From: Citrobacter tructae
Lineage (GTDB): Bacteria > Pseudomonadota > Gammaproteobacteria > Enterobacterales > Enterobacteriaceae
NCBI RefSeq assembly: GCF_004684345.1
Contig: NZ_CP038469.1
Coordinates: 2,852,001 to 2,916,000, forward strand
Length of the DNA stretch: 64,000 nucleotides
Direction: 5' to 3'
Shown: positions 52,511 through 61,101 of the stretch, in pieces
Layout of the letters: every line of letters starts with the position of its first letter
Numbering within the stretch: the stretch's first letter is position 1
Notes under the pieces: generated by a model
What the model was told of the DNA's origin: nothing
Database searches by the model: none
The model's input: only the letters and a program-made list of their open reading frames with translations
Translations under genes and position numbers: made by a program

Positions 52511-53167
52511 TTAACCAATTACATTAAGTGATGTTAATGGAATATCCACACCCAGCGCCCTCGAGAATACCCACTCAGGCTCTCCCTGCTCATTAAACGA
52601 CTCTTCACCGTTCAACAGCAGGTATTCCCATGTATCCTCTGTAACCTGGCGCTGATAACCCATGGTAAAATTATGTACATCCCATGTGGCATGCTGATGA
52701 TTTTCTACTTTTTCCAGCATATAAACCGGCTCAATATTCCCGGGCTCTTCATCGTTAAAAAAGCGCTGCCAACGCTCTTCCTGCCAGTTCAGCGCCGGGG
52801 CCCCTATCGCAGAAGGGCTAATGGCAGACTGCCAGTGTTTTTTCTGCGAAATCCCGTAACTTTCTGCATAAACAAAGAATTTGATATCGTCGATATCATC
52901 AATGTCTGAGCCGCCCGTGGTATTGATTTGCAGAAACTCTTCTCCGGACGTGTAGTAGCGAAAAATCTGGCTTCCGCCACCTAAATCAATGTGGCTGGCG
53001 GCTGCAACGGTGTACTCCTCACCGGGCAACTCGATCAATAGAGATTCTTCAAGCAGGCGAAACGCCAGTGTGTTAAGCGTAAAACCGGAATTAAGATGTA
53101 GCCCCAACGGCCCGCGAGCTGGCGCAACAGCAGCGGCTTTACCAAATAAGCGCTGGAAAAAACTCAT
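52511..53167 (-). CDS. yjfK: DUF2491 protein YjfK
   Basis: Soluble protein of 218 residues, closely matching E. coli YjfK in the LGLHLNSGFTLNTLAFRLLE and INTTGGSDIDDIDDIKFFVY regions. Function unknown. Three successive ATGs (53167-53173) follow AAGGGA; the third, with MSFFQRLFGK, is best spaced. Part of yjfI-J-K-L-M-C. Confidence 0.9.
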   Translation of the reverse strand: MSFFQRLFGKAAAVAPARGPLGLHLNSGFTLNTLAFRLLEESLLIELPGEEYTVAAASHIDLGGGSQIFRYYTSGEEFLQINTTGGSDIDDIDDIKFFVYAESYGISQKKHWQSAISPSAIGAPALNWQEERWQRFFNDEEPGNIEPVYMLEKVENHQHATWDVHNFTMGYQRQVTEDTWEYLLLNGEESFNEQGEPEWVFSRALGVDIPLTSLNVIG

Positions 53168-53227
53168 CATCATTTTCCCTTAATGATCTGCCAGCCTTCT
53201 TTCGAGGCTGGCGCATTTCACCGACGT

Positions 53228-53926
53228 TTACTCGCCTTGCTGACGCTGCAGTCGTGCCAGAACATCCTGAGCCGAACTTTTATTGCTCGCCCCAATGCCT
53301 GCTTCGGCCAGCTTCTCATCCAGGTCACGCCCATCCGCAACCTTTTCCAGCTGCGCAGCGGCATCCAAACGGGCCTGACGCTCTGCCTGGCGCGTTTGCA
53401 AACGCTTGAGCGACTCTGCGGCTGTAGATACACTCGAAGACGCGCCTACGGTCGAGATAGTCACTGCCTGCTGGGCGCGCTGCATAGCTTCCGTCGCCTT
53501 TACCACCTCAAGCTGCTGCTCGAACTGTGCAATCCGTTGTGCGGTTGCACTAACCGCCTTTTCAACGCCATCCCGCGACGCCTCTAAGTTAGTAAGTACT
53601 AGCTCCTCAGCTGCAATGGCATTCTCCAGACGGGCGATTTCTTCTGCAACTTCGTTAATCAGAGACGGATTAGCGTTTTTACTCAGTGCTTCCAGCACTC
53701 GTGTTTCCAGACTGGATTTACGCTCGCGCAGATCGCTCAACTTGTCATGGCTGAGTTTCACTCGCGCCAGCAGGTCTACCCGTGATTTTCCGGCTTTATC
53801 CAGTTCACCTTTCGCATCACGGATATGCTGCTCCAGCATGCGGACCCCCTGCGCTTCTTCAATTGACTCTTCCGCCTGAGAAAGTACGGACTTGCCGAGG
53901 GTAAACAGGCTTTTTAAAATTCCCAT
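53228..53926 (-). CDS. yjfJ: PspA/IM30-family protein YjfJ
   Basis: Coiled-coil protein of 232 residues of the PspA/IM30 (ESCRT-III-like) family (SVLSQAEESIEEAQGVRMLE near the N-terminus, then long Ala/Glu/Lys-rich helices to about residue 190). Relatives bind and stabilise stressed membranes. Second gene of yjfI-J-K-L-M-C, 15 bases after yjfI. Confidence 0.92.
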   Translation of the reverse strand: MGILKSLFTLGKSVLSQAEESIEEAQGVRMLEQHIRDAKGELDKAGKSRVDLLARVKLSHDKLSDLRERKSSLETRVLEALSKNANPSLINEVAEEIARLENAIAAEELVLTNLEASRDGVEKAVSATAQRIAQFEQQLEVVKATEAMQRAQQAVTISTVGASSSVSTAAESLKRLQTRQAERQARLDAAAQLEKVADGRDLDEKLAEAGIGASNKSSAQDVLARLQRQQGE

Positions 53927-53941
53927 AAATAGCGTTCCTTG

Positions 53942-54346
53942 TTATTCGTGAGTGTATTCTTCAGTGATTTCAGCCAGATCCAGCGCGTTATCTGCGAGCG
54001 TAGTCATCTCCAGCACTACATCATCCAGTGATGAATTAAGCGAGAGTGCTCCAAATGCGATGTAATATTCATCCTGCTGAACGCGAGAAACCCCCACGGA
54101 AGACAGAGGAAGGAGTTTCTGATTACGTAATAAGAAAATATTGAATTCATCCTGCTGATTAATACTGCTGACAGGACAAATAACTGTTTCAATAATTATC
54201 TGGCGGGATGTGAATAAAATACCGAGTGATAAATCGCCATAATCATTCATTTTGATAATTAATGATTGTTCGTTATATTCAATATCTATATTTAATTCAG
54301 GAATAGTTTGTATTGCTTCAGCAAGCAACTGCGGAGTCCATGCCAT
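53942..54346 (-). CDS. yjfI: DUF2170 protein YjfI
   Basis: Soluble acidic protein of 134 residues beginning MAWTPQLLAEAIQTIPEL. Function unknown. First gene of yjfI-J-K-L-M-C; a terminator separates it from rlmB upstream, so the operon has its own promoter in the A/T-rich gap at 54347-54418. Confidence 0.88.
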   Translation of the reverse strand: MAWTPQLLAEAIQTIPELNIDIEYNEQSLIIKMNDYGDLSLGILFTSRQIIIETVICPVSSINQQDEFNIFLLRNQKLLPLSSVGVSRVQQDEYYIAFGALSLNSSLDDVVLEMTTLADNALDLAEITEEYTHE

Positions 54347-54420
54347 ATATTATCCATATATAATTTAATTATAAATAAATGAATATCATTTTCTACCCTT
54401 TATCATACTCGTTTATAATA

Positions 54421-54450
54421 AAAAAAAGCCACCCGAATCCGGGTGGCTTT
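54421..54450 (-). terminator. terminator of rlmB
   Basis: AAAGCCACCCG and CGGGTGGCTTT form a perfect 11-base stem with a four-base loop. On the minus strand it is followed by a run of T residues. Confidence 0.93.
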
Positions 54451-54465
54451 GTCTGAAAAATAAGT

Positions 54466-55197
54466 TTAGCCGCGCTGGCGGACGGCTTCAAACAGGCAGA
54501 TACCCGTCGCAACTGAAACGTTCAATGACGAAACGCTCCCTGCCATCGGGATGCTGATCAGTTCGTCACAGTGTTCGCGGGTCAGACGACGCATACCTTC
54601 ACCTTCTGCGCCCATTACCAGCGCCATTCGGCCGGTCATTTTACTCTGGAACAGCGTATGGTCCGCTTCGCCTGCCGTTCCGACGATCCAGATATTCTCT
54701 TCCTGCAGCATGCGCATGGTGCGCGCCAGGTTGGTCACACGGATCAGCGGTACGTTTTCTGCGGCGCCGCAGGCCACTTTTTTTGCCGTAGCATTCAGCA
54801 GTGCAGAACGATCTTTCGGAACGATAACCGCATGCACCCCGGCAGCGTCTGCGCTACGCAGGCAAGCACCCAGGTTGTGCGGATCGGTAACGCCATCGAG
54901 GATCAAAAAGAATGGTTGATCGAGTGAGGCGATCAGATCGGGCAGATCGTTTTCCTGATACTGACGACCCGGTTTCACACGGGCGATAATCCCCTGATGA
55001 ACTGCACCCTCGCTTTTCTCATCCAGGAACTGGCGGTTCGCCAGTTGGATGACGACACCCTGTGCTTCCAGGGCATGGATCAGCGGCAGCAGGCGTTTGT
55101 CTTCACGCCCTTTGAGAATAAAGACCTCCTGAAAGCGCTCAGGCGCGCGCTCAAGCAGAGCCTGCACCGCATGGATGCCGTAAATCATTTCACTCAT
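54466..55197 (-). CDS. rlmB: 23S rRNA (guanosine-2251-2'-O)-methyltransferase RlmB
   Basis: SPOUT-family methyltransferase of 243 residues. It uses S-adenosylmethionine to methylate G2251 of the ribosomal P-site loop. The knot motifs are visible: ILDGVTDPHNLGACLRSADA, MGAEGEGMRRLTREHCD and IPMAGSVSSLNVSVATG. Downstream of rnr with a GC-rich repeat between. Confidence 0.96.
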   Translation of the reverse strand: MSEMIYGIHAVQALLERAPERFQEVFILKGREDKRLLPLIHALEAQGVVIQLANRQFLDEKSEGAVHQGIIARVKPGRQYQENDLPDLIASLDQPFFLILDGVTDPHNLGACLRSADAAGVHAVIVPKDRSALLNATAKKVACGAAENVPLIRVTNLARTMRMLQEENIWIVGTAGEADHTLFQSKMTGRMALVMGAEGEGMRRLTREHCDELISIPMAGSVSSLNVSVATGICLFEAVRQRG

Positions 55198-55227
55198 GAA
55201 TGTACTCGTTAATAGTTTAGGTGTAAC

Positions 55228-55253
55228 GCCGGGCGGCTCGCAGCGCGCCCGGC
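55228..55253. repeat. REP-like inverted repeat between rnr and rlmB
   Basis: GCCGGGCG (55228-55235) and CGCCCGGC (55246-55253, with one base offset) form a GC-rich hairpin. No T run follows on the minus strand, so readthrough from rnr into rlmB is expected. Confidence 0.6.
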
Positions 55254-55269
55254 TTACGGTTTATGGCTG

Positions 55270-57732
55270 TTATTGTGCGACGTTCTTTTTCGCCGCGCGT
55301 TTAGCTTTGGTGGCGGCCGCGATTTTAAGCGTTTTTGACGATGGCTTTTTCGCTTTTTTATCGCCTTTTTTCTCAGCCGTTTTTTTATCCGCCTGAGGTT
55401 TGGCTTTGCCTTTTTTCTCGCCACGGAATGCACTGTCCGGCTCGAAATTCACCTTTTTTCCTACCTGACGACGTCTGCCGGTATTTTTACCCGCATCGAC
55501 TTTTTTGGCTTTTTCGCGCGCGGTTTTACCTTCGTTACGCGGCGCACGTTCGCTGGAGATCAGACTAAAGTCGATTTTACGCTCGTCCATGTTGACCGCT
55601 TCCACACGGACTTCAACGCGATCGCCCAGGCGATACATCTGACCGCTTGATTCACCGGTCAGGCGTTGCCCAACCTGATCGAAGCGATAGTAGTCGTTAT
55701 CCAGCGAGGAGACATGCACCAGACCGTCGATAAACAGTTCGTCCAGGCGGACAAAGAAGCCAAAACCGGTAACGCTGGCAATCACACCTTTAAAGACATT
55801 ACCGACCTGATCCAGCATGAAGTCACACTTCAGCCAGTCGGAGACATCACGCGTGGCTTCATCAGCACGGCGTTCGGCCATCGAACAGTGCTGACCCAGC
55901 TGCAGCATTTCTTCCATCGAATAATGGTAGCCACCGGTTTCCGTGGTGTTGCCTTTATGACCCTGCTCCTGAGCCAGCAGATACTTGATCGCACGGTGCA
56001 AGGAGAGATCCGGGTAACGACGGATCGGCGAGGTAAAGTGCGCATAAGACTGCAGCGCCAGGCCAAAGTGACCGCGGTTTTCCGGATCGTAAATCGCCTG
56101 CTTCATGGAACGCAGCAGCATAGTTTGCAGCATTTCTGCGTCAGGACGGTCGGCAATCGAATCCAGCAGTTCAGCGTAATCACGCGGCTCGGGTTTGTTA
56201 CCACCCGACAGTTCCAGTCCCAACTCCGCCAGTACGGAACGGAAGGAGGTAATGGCTTCAGTCGTCGGCTTGTCGTGAATACGGAACAGCGCCGGCTCTT
56301 TGGCTTTCTCGACGAATCGTGCCGCTGAGATATTCGCCATGATCATGCACTCTTCAATCAGCTTGTGCGCATCATTACGCTGCGTCTGCTCGATACGTTC
56401 AATACGGCGCTCGGCATTGAAGATAAACTTCGCTTCTTCACTTTCAAACGAGATTCCGCCGCGCTCTTCACGGCCTTTATCCAGTACTTTGTAGAGATTG
56501 TGCAGCTCTTCAATGTGTTTTACCAACGGCGCATATTGCTCACGCAATTCCTCATCACCCTGCAGCATGTGCCAGACTTTGGTGTAGGTTAGGCGCGCGT
56601 GAGAGCTCATCACCGCCTCATAGAATTTGTAGCCCGTCAGACGCCCTTTCGTGGAAATGGTCATTTCACAGACCATGCACAGTCTGTCCACCTGCGGGTT
56701 CAGTGAACATAAACCGTTGGAAAGGACTTCCGGCAGCATTGGCACAACCTGCGACGGGAAGTAGACGGAAGTACCGCGACTGCGCGCTTCCTGATCCAGC
56801 GGAGTCGGCGGACGAACGTAATAGCTTACGTCAGCGATAGCCACCCACAAACGCCAGCCGCCTCCGCGTTTCTTCTCGCAGTAGACCGCATCATCAAAGT
56901 CACGCGCATCTTCGCCATCAATCGTCACCAACGGTAAATCACGCAGGTCAACACGACCGACTTTGGCTTCTTCCGGGACTTCTTCTTTCAGCCCAGCGAC
57001 TTGTTTAACTACCGCATCAGGCCAGATATAAGGGATTTCATGCGTACGCAGGGCCATATCAACGGCCATGCTGGTGCCCATGTTGTCACCCAGCACTTCA
57101 ACAATTTTACCTACTGCTTTGGTGCGACGGGTCGGGCGCTGGGTCAGTTCAACCACCACCACAAAGCCCATGCGAGCCCCCATCACTTCTTCAGGCGGGA
57201 TCAGGATGTCGAAGCTGAGACGGCTGTCGTCAGGAACCACAAAGCCTACGCCCGCATCGGTGAAGTAACGTCCGACAATCTGGCTGGTTTTCGGCACCAG
57301 TACGCGCACAATCCGCGCTTCGCGGCGGCCTTTACGGTCCGCGCCCAGCGGTTGCGCCAGCACCTGATCGCCATGGATGCAGGTTTTCATCTGCTCACTG
57401 GAAAGGTACAGATCGTCTTTGCGGCCTTCGACGCGCAGAAAGCCGTAGCCATCACGGTGGCCAATAACGGTACCTTTCAGCAGGTCAAGACGCTCCGGCA
57501 ATGCATAGCACTGGCGACGAGTGAAGACCAGTTGCCCATCACGCTCCATCGCGCGCAGGCGACGGCGAAGCGCTTCTTGCTGCTCTTCGCCTTCAATGTT
57601 GAGTTCAACGGCCAGCTCATCGCGGTTGGCCGGTTTTTCACGTTTGGTTAAATGTTCGAGGATAAATTCCCGGCTCGGGATGGGATTCGCGTATTTTTCT
57701 GCTTCGCGTTCCTGGAAAGGATCATGTGACAT
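55270..57732 (-). CDS. rnr: exoribonuclease R (RNase R)
   Basis: Processive 3'-5' exoribonuclease of 820 residues that degrades structured RNA and takes part in ribosome and tmRNA quality control. Order: helix-turn-helix (about 20-85), two cold-shock domains, RNB catalytic domain with the acidic motif DGEDARDFDDAVY, S1 domain (about 640-725) and a long Lys-rich tail (about 730-820). The ATG at 57732 (MSHDPFQEREAEKYA) matches E. coli; the longer start at 57774 would overlap nsrR. Confidence 0.96.
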   Translation of the reverse strand: MSHDPFQEREAEKYANPIPSREFILEHLTKREKPANRDELAVELNIEGEEQQEALRRRLRAMERDGQLVFTRRQCYALPERLDLLKGTVIGHRDGYGFLRVEGRKDDLYLSSEQMKTCIHGDQVLAQPLGADRKGRREARIVRVLVPKTSQIVGRYFTDAGVGFVVPDDSRLSFDILIPPEEVMGARMGFVVVVELTQRPTRRTKAVGKIVEVLGDNMGTSMAVDMALRTHEIPYIWPDAVVKQVAGLKEEVPEEAKVGRVDLRDLPLVTIDGEDARDFDDAVYCEKKRGGGWRLWVAIADVSYYVRPPTPLDQEARSRGTSVYFPSQVVPMLPEVLSNGLCSLNPQVDRLCMVCEMTISTKGRLTGYKFYEAVMSSHARLTYTKVWHMLQGDEELREQYAPLVKHIEELHNLYKVLDKGREERGGISFESEEAKFIFNAERRIERIEQTQRNDAHKLIEECMIMANISAARFVEKAKEPALFRIHDKPTTEAITSFRSVLAELGLELSGGNKPEPRDYAELLDSIADRPDAEMLQTMLLRSMKQAIYDPENRGHFGLALQSYAHFTSPIRRYPDLSLHRAIKYLLAQEQGHKGNTTETGGYHYSMEEMLQLGQHCSMAERRADEATRDVSDWLKCDFMLDQVGNVFKGVIASVTGFGFFVRLDELFIDGLVHVSSLDNDYYRFDQVGQRLTGESSGQMYRLGDRVEVRVEAVNMDERKIDFSLISSERAPRNEGKTAREKAKKVDAGKNTGRRRQVGKKVNFEPDSAFRGEKKGKAKPQADKKTAEKKGDKKAKKPSSKTLKIAAATKAKRAAKKNVAQ

Positions 57733-57770
57733 CTCGGTTCCTCCGTTGTCATCTCTGATGAAGATTTTCG

Positions 57771-58196
57771 TCACTCCACCAGCAATAATTTATAAAGTGG
57801 TTGATTCTTTTCAACCAAATCAGCAAGTGTGTAGTTATCCAGTTCCGTGAGAAAACTTTGCACTGCCTTAGAAAGTGCCTGTTTGAGTCGACAGGCAGGG
57901 GTAATGTGGCAAAACTCGCTGCTGCAGTTGACCAACGTCAACGGCTCCAACTCGCGGACCACATCACCAATACCAATATCCTTAGCCGCTTTGCCCAGGC
58001 GAATACCGCCATTTTTTCCACGAATAGCAGTAACAAAGCCCGCCCGGCTAAGTTGATTGATTATTTTGACCATATGATTACGGGACACGCCGTAGACGTC
58101 TGTCACCTCAGAAATACTGGTCATACGTCCTTCGGGTAGTGACGCCATATAAATTAGCGCGCGTAATCCGTAATCGGTGAAACTTGTTAACTGCAC
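57771..58196 (-). CDS. nsrR: nitric-oxide-sensing repressor NsrR
   Basis: Rrf2-family regulator of 141 residues. The winged helix-turn-helix is near the N-terminus (SEVTDVYGVSRNHMVKIINQ). Cysteines 91, 96 and 102 (NCSSEFCHITPAC) hold a [4Fe-4S] or [2Fe-2S] cluster that reacts with nitric oxide and ends repression. The start is a GTG, as in E. coli. A target operator lies at 23622-23644. Cotranscribed with rnr and rlmB. Confidence 0.96.
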   Translation of the reverse strand: MQLTSFTDYGLRALIYMASLPEGRMTSISEVTDVYGVSRNHMVKIINQLSRAGFVTAIRGKNGGIRLGKAAKDIGIGDVVRELEPLTLVNCSSEFCHITPACRLKQALSKAVQSFLTELDNYTLADLVEKNQPLYKLLLVE

Positions 58197-58332
58197 ATCA
58201 ACCTCAGGAAAAAAGGATAAAACGGATAAGCCTGGTAGTATTAATTATATTGATGATAAACCAGCCACCAGCCAGGTCGCTAATTTATTTCAGTTCGGGA
58301 AGGAAAAAAGCGAGGAACTTACGTAATTTTAA

Positions 58333-58402
58333 GCCAGATACCGATGCAAAGCATCTCATCCGGCCTACGATAAAGCAAGCGTAGCGCCATCTGACGCTAC
58401 GC
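58333..58402. terminator. REP unit and purA terminator
   Basis: GCCAGATAC...CATCCGGCCTAC at 58333-58368 is a REP-like unit. Beside it GCGTAGCG (58379-58386) and CGCTACGC (58395-58402) form a perfect eight-base stem. On the minus strand this second hairpin is followed by TTGCTTTATC. It probably ends purA transcripts. Confidence 0.7.
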
Positions 58403-58413
58403 GATAACCCAAA

Positions 58414-59712
58414 TTATGCGTCGAACGGATCGCGCAGAATCATGGTTTCAGTACGGTCTGGGCCAGTTGAGATGATATCAATCGGCACACCGGTCAGCTC
58501 TTCAATACGCTTGACGTAATTCAGCGCTGCCTGCGGCAGGCCACTACGCTCTTTCACACCGAAAGTGGATTCAGACCAGCCAGGCATAGTTTCGTAGATC
58601 GGCTCGATGCCTTTCCAGTCGTCAGCTGCCAGCGGGGTAGTCGTCACTTCACGACCATCCGGCATACGGTAAGCGACACAGATTTTCACCTCTTTCAAAC
58701 CGTCCAGTACGTCCAGTTTGGTCAGGCAGAAGCCAGACAGGGAGTTAATCTGTACTGCACGACGCACAGCAACGGAGTCCAGCCAGCCGGTACGACGACG
58801 ACGACCGGTAGTCGCGCCATATTCGTTACCCTGCTTGCACAGGAACTCGCCGACATCATCAAAAAGTTCGGTCGGGAACGGACCTGCTCCTACGCGAGTA
58901 GAATAGGCTTTGATGATACCCAGAACGTAGTCCACATAACGCGGGCCCAGGCCAGAGCCGGTTGCCACGCCACCTGCGGTGGTGTTGGAGGACGTTACAT
59001 ACGGATAGGTACCGTGGTCGATATCCAGCAGCGTACCCTGGGCACCTTCAAACATGACGAAATCGCCACGTTTACGTGCCTGGTCCAGCAGGTCGGAGAC
59101 ATCAACAACCATAGAGGTCAGGATGTCGGCAATCGCCATCACATCATCCAGCACTTTCTGGTAGTCAACAGCGTCGACTTTATAGAAATTCACCAGCTGG
59201 AAGTTGTGATATTCCATCACTTCTTTCAGTTTTTCAGCGAAGGTTGCTTTATCAAACAGATCGCCAACGCGCAGACCGCGACGTGCTACCTTGTCTTCAT
59301 AAGCCGGCCCGATACCACGACCAGTGGTGCCGATCGCTTTCGCGCCACGCGCTTTCTCACGCGCATTATCTAACGCAACATGATAATCAAGGATCAGCGG
59401 ACACGCTTCAGACAGCAGCAGGCGCTCACGGACAGGAATCCCGCGGTCTTCCAGCCCTTTCATCTCTTTCATCAACGCAGACGGAGACAGCACTACACCG
59501 TTACCGATGATGCTGATGACGTTTTCGCGAAGAATGCCTGATGGAATAAGATGGAGGACGGTTTTTTCACCGTTGATTACGAGAGTATGGCCTGCGTTGT
59601 GACCACCCTGGTAGCGCACAACATATTTAGCCCGTTCAGTCAGGAGATCGACGATCTTCCCTTTACCTTCGTCACCCCATTGGGTGCCCAGTACGACGAC
59701 GTTGTTACCCAT
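58414..59712 (-). CDS. purA: adenylosuccinate synthetase PurA
   Basis: GTP-dependent enzyme of 432 residues that joins IMP and aspartate in the first committed step to AMP. Signatures are GTQWGDEGKGKIVD (phosphate loop) and GHNAGHTLVING. Further family segments TTGRGIGPAYEDKVARRG and SVAVRRAVQINS are intact. The length is that of E. coli PurA. Confidence 0.98.
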   Translation of the reverse strand: MGNNVVVLGTQWGDEGKGKIVDLLTERAKYVVRYQGGHNAGHTLVINGEKTVLHLIPSGILRENVISIIGNGVVLSPSALMKEMKGLEDRGIPVRERLLLSEACPLILDYHVALDNAREKARGAKAIGTTGRGIGPAYEDKVARRGLRVGDLFDKATFAEKLKEVMEYHNFQLVNFYKVDAVDYQKVLDDVMAIADILTSMVVDVSDLLDQARKRGDFVMFEGAQGTLLDIDHGTYPYVTSSNTTAGGVATGSGLGPRYVDYVLGIIKAYSTRVGAGPFPTELFDDVGEFLCKQGNEYGATTGRRRRTGWLDSVAVRRAVQINSLSGFCLTKLDVLDGLKEVKICVAYRMPDGREVTTTPLAADDWKGIEPIYETMPGWSESTFGVKERSGLPQAALNYVKRIEELTGVPIDIISTGPDRTETMILRDPFDA

Positions 59713-59814
59713 TTTTCAAAATCACCGTTTGCTTAAAAATGGATTCTACCACCGCTTTTTCAGATATACAGCACTTTTTGCATGCGAAAAACCGCAAATT
59801 AGTCTACTTATTGT

Positions 59815-60012
59815 TCAGCCAATCGTTTTCTTCAACATGTAGTAGACCACAACGCCCGCAACCACAAGACCTCCACCAAAACGACGTAAAATATTTTCAG
59901 GAAGTTGCGCCATCGCCGCGATCATTTTCTTCCAGGCACTGGGATAAAGCATCGGACCCAGACCTTCCAGCACCAAAACCAGCGCAAGTGCCAGCAAAAT
60001 TGTCGAATTCAT
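59815..60012 (-). CDS. yjeT: DUF2065 membrane protein YjeT
   Basis: Small inner-membrane protein of 65 residues with two membrane segments (TILLALALVLVLEGLGPML and GGLVVAGVVVYYML). Function unknown. It lies downstream of hflC, with a terminator-like hairpin in the gap, as in E. coli. Confidence 0.92.
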   Translation of the reverse strand: MNSTILLALALVLVLEGLGPMLYPSAWKKMIAAMAQLPENILRRFGGGLVVAGVVVYYMLKKTIG

Positions 60013-60033
60013 CCGTTGTCCTTATATAAAAAG

Positions 60034-60068
60034 AAAACCACCGCATCCCTGGGGACGCTGGTGGTTTT
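60034..60068 (-). terminator. terminator of the hflX-hflK-hflC unit
   Basis: AAAACCACC and GGTGGTTTT form a nine-base outer stem with an inner GCATCCC/GGGACGC stem. On the minus strand it is followed by CTTTTTATA. It lies 26 bases after the hflC stop. Confidence 0.85.
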
Positions 60069-60094
60069 GCTGGTCTAAAACCGCAGGTGCGAGT

Positions 60095-61099
60095 TTAGCG
60101 TGTCGCGGTGTTCGGTGTCTTCATGTAGCGGAAGAAATCGCTGTCCGGACTCATGATCATCACGTCCTGATTACCTTCGAAGCTCTTCTCGTAAGCACGC
60201 AGGCTACGGATGAAAGCGTAGAAGTCAGGATCCTGACTGAATGCGTCAGCAAACAGTTTAGCGGCTTCTGCATCACCTTCACCGCGCATAATACGGCCCT
60301 GACGCTCAGATTCTGCCAGCGTTTTGGTGACTTCATAATCCGCTGTTGCACGCAGTTTTTCCGCCTCTTCCTGACCCTGTGAACGATGGCGACGCGCTAC
60401 CGCTTCACGCTCAGCGCGCATACGGTTATAGATCGCCTCAGACACTTCAGCAGGCAGGTTGATTTGCTTAATCCGCACGTCAACCACTTCGATCCCCAAC
60501 GCCGCCATACTGTTCGGGTTGATGACCGGGACTTTACCGTTGGTTTCAGCCTGAACACGTTCAGCCGCTTCGGCAATCGCGCTGTCCGCCGCTGGCGTCG
60601 CGACTTCGTCTTCTGTACCTGCAGAACCCGAGTTCAGCGCATCACGGACTTCCAGCGTTAAGCGACCACGAGAGTCGGTAACGATGTCTTTTACGTCCAG
60701 ACGGCCGATTTCAGAACGCAGACGGTCAGAGAACTTACGTTTTAACAGGACTTCTGCCTGAGAAACATCGCCACCGCCCGTTGCCAGGTAGTAACGGCTG
60801 AAGTCGCTGATACGCCACTTGATGTAGGAGTCAACGATCAGGTCTTTCTTCTCTTTGGTAACAAAGCGATCGGCCTGGTTATCCATGGTCTGAATACGCG
60901 CATCAAGCATCTTCACGGATTCAATAAACGGAATCTTGAAGTGCAGACCCGGCGCAACAACCAGCGGTTTGTTGTCATCGTCACGTAGAACTTTGCCAAA
61001 GCGCAGGGTAATACCACGCTCGCCTTCTTTGACCACAAAGAGAGACATGAACAGCACTACCAGAACGATGATGATAATCGCAATAACTGACTTACGCAT
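60095..61099 (-). CDS. hflC: FtsH protease modulator HflC
   Basis: SPFH/stomatin-family protein of 334 residues with one N-terminal membrane segment (SVIAIIIIVLVVLFMSLFVV) and a periplasmic SPFH domain. With HflK it forms a cage around the FtsH protease and modulates its activity on membrane proteins and the phage lambda CII protein. It starts two bases after the hflK stop. Confidence 0.97.
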   Translation of the reverse strand: MRKSVIAIIIIVLVVLFMSLFVVKEGERGITLRFGKVLRDDDNKPLVVAPGLHFKIPFIESVKMLDARIQTMDNQADRFVTKEKKDLIVDSYIKWRISDFSRYYLATGGGDVSQAEVLLKRKFSDRLRSEIGRLDVKDIVTDSRGRLTLEVRDALNSGSAGTEDEVATPAADSAIAEAAERVQAETNGKVPVINPNSMAALGIEVVDVRIKQINLPAEVSEAIYNRMRAEREAVARRHRSQGQEEAEKLRATADYEVTKTLAESERQGRIMRGEGDAEAAKLFADAFSQDPDFYAFIRSLRAYEKSFEGNQDVMIMSPDSDFFRYMKTPNTATR

Positions 61100-61101
61100 C
61101 G

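Noticed and set aside
57733..57774. Longer N-terminus for RNase R
   Set aside because: It would overlap nsrR and add residues not found in E. coli RNase R; the ATG at 57732 fits the family.
59760..59810. PurR site upstream of purA
   Set aside because: A stretch with GCATGCG and CCGCAAA is suggestive, but it does not form the 16-bp PurR palindrome.
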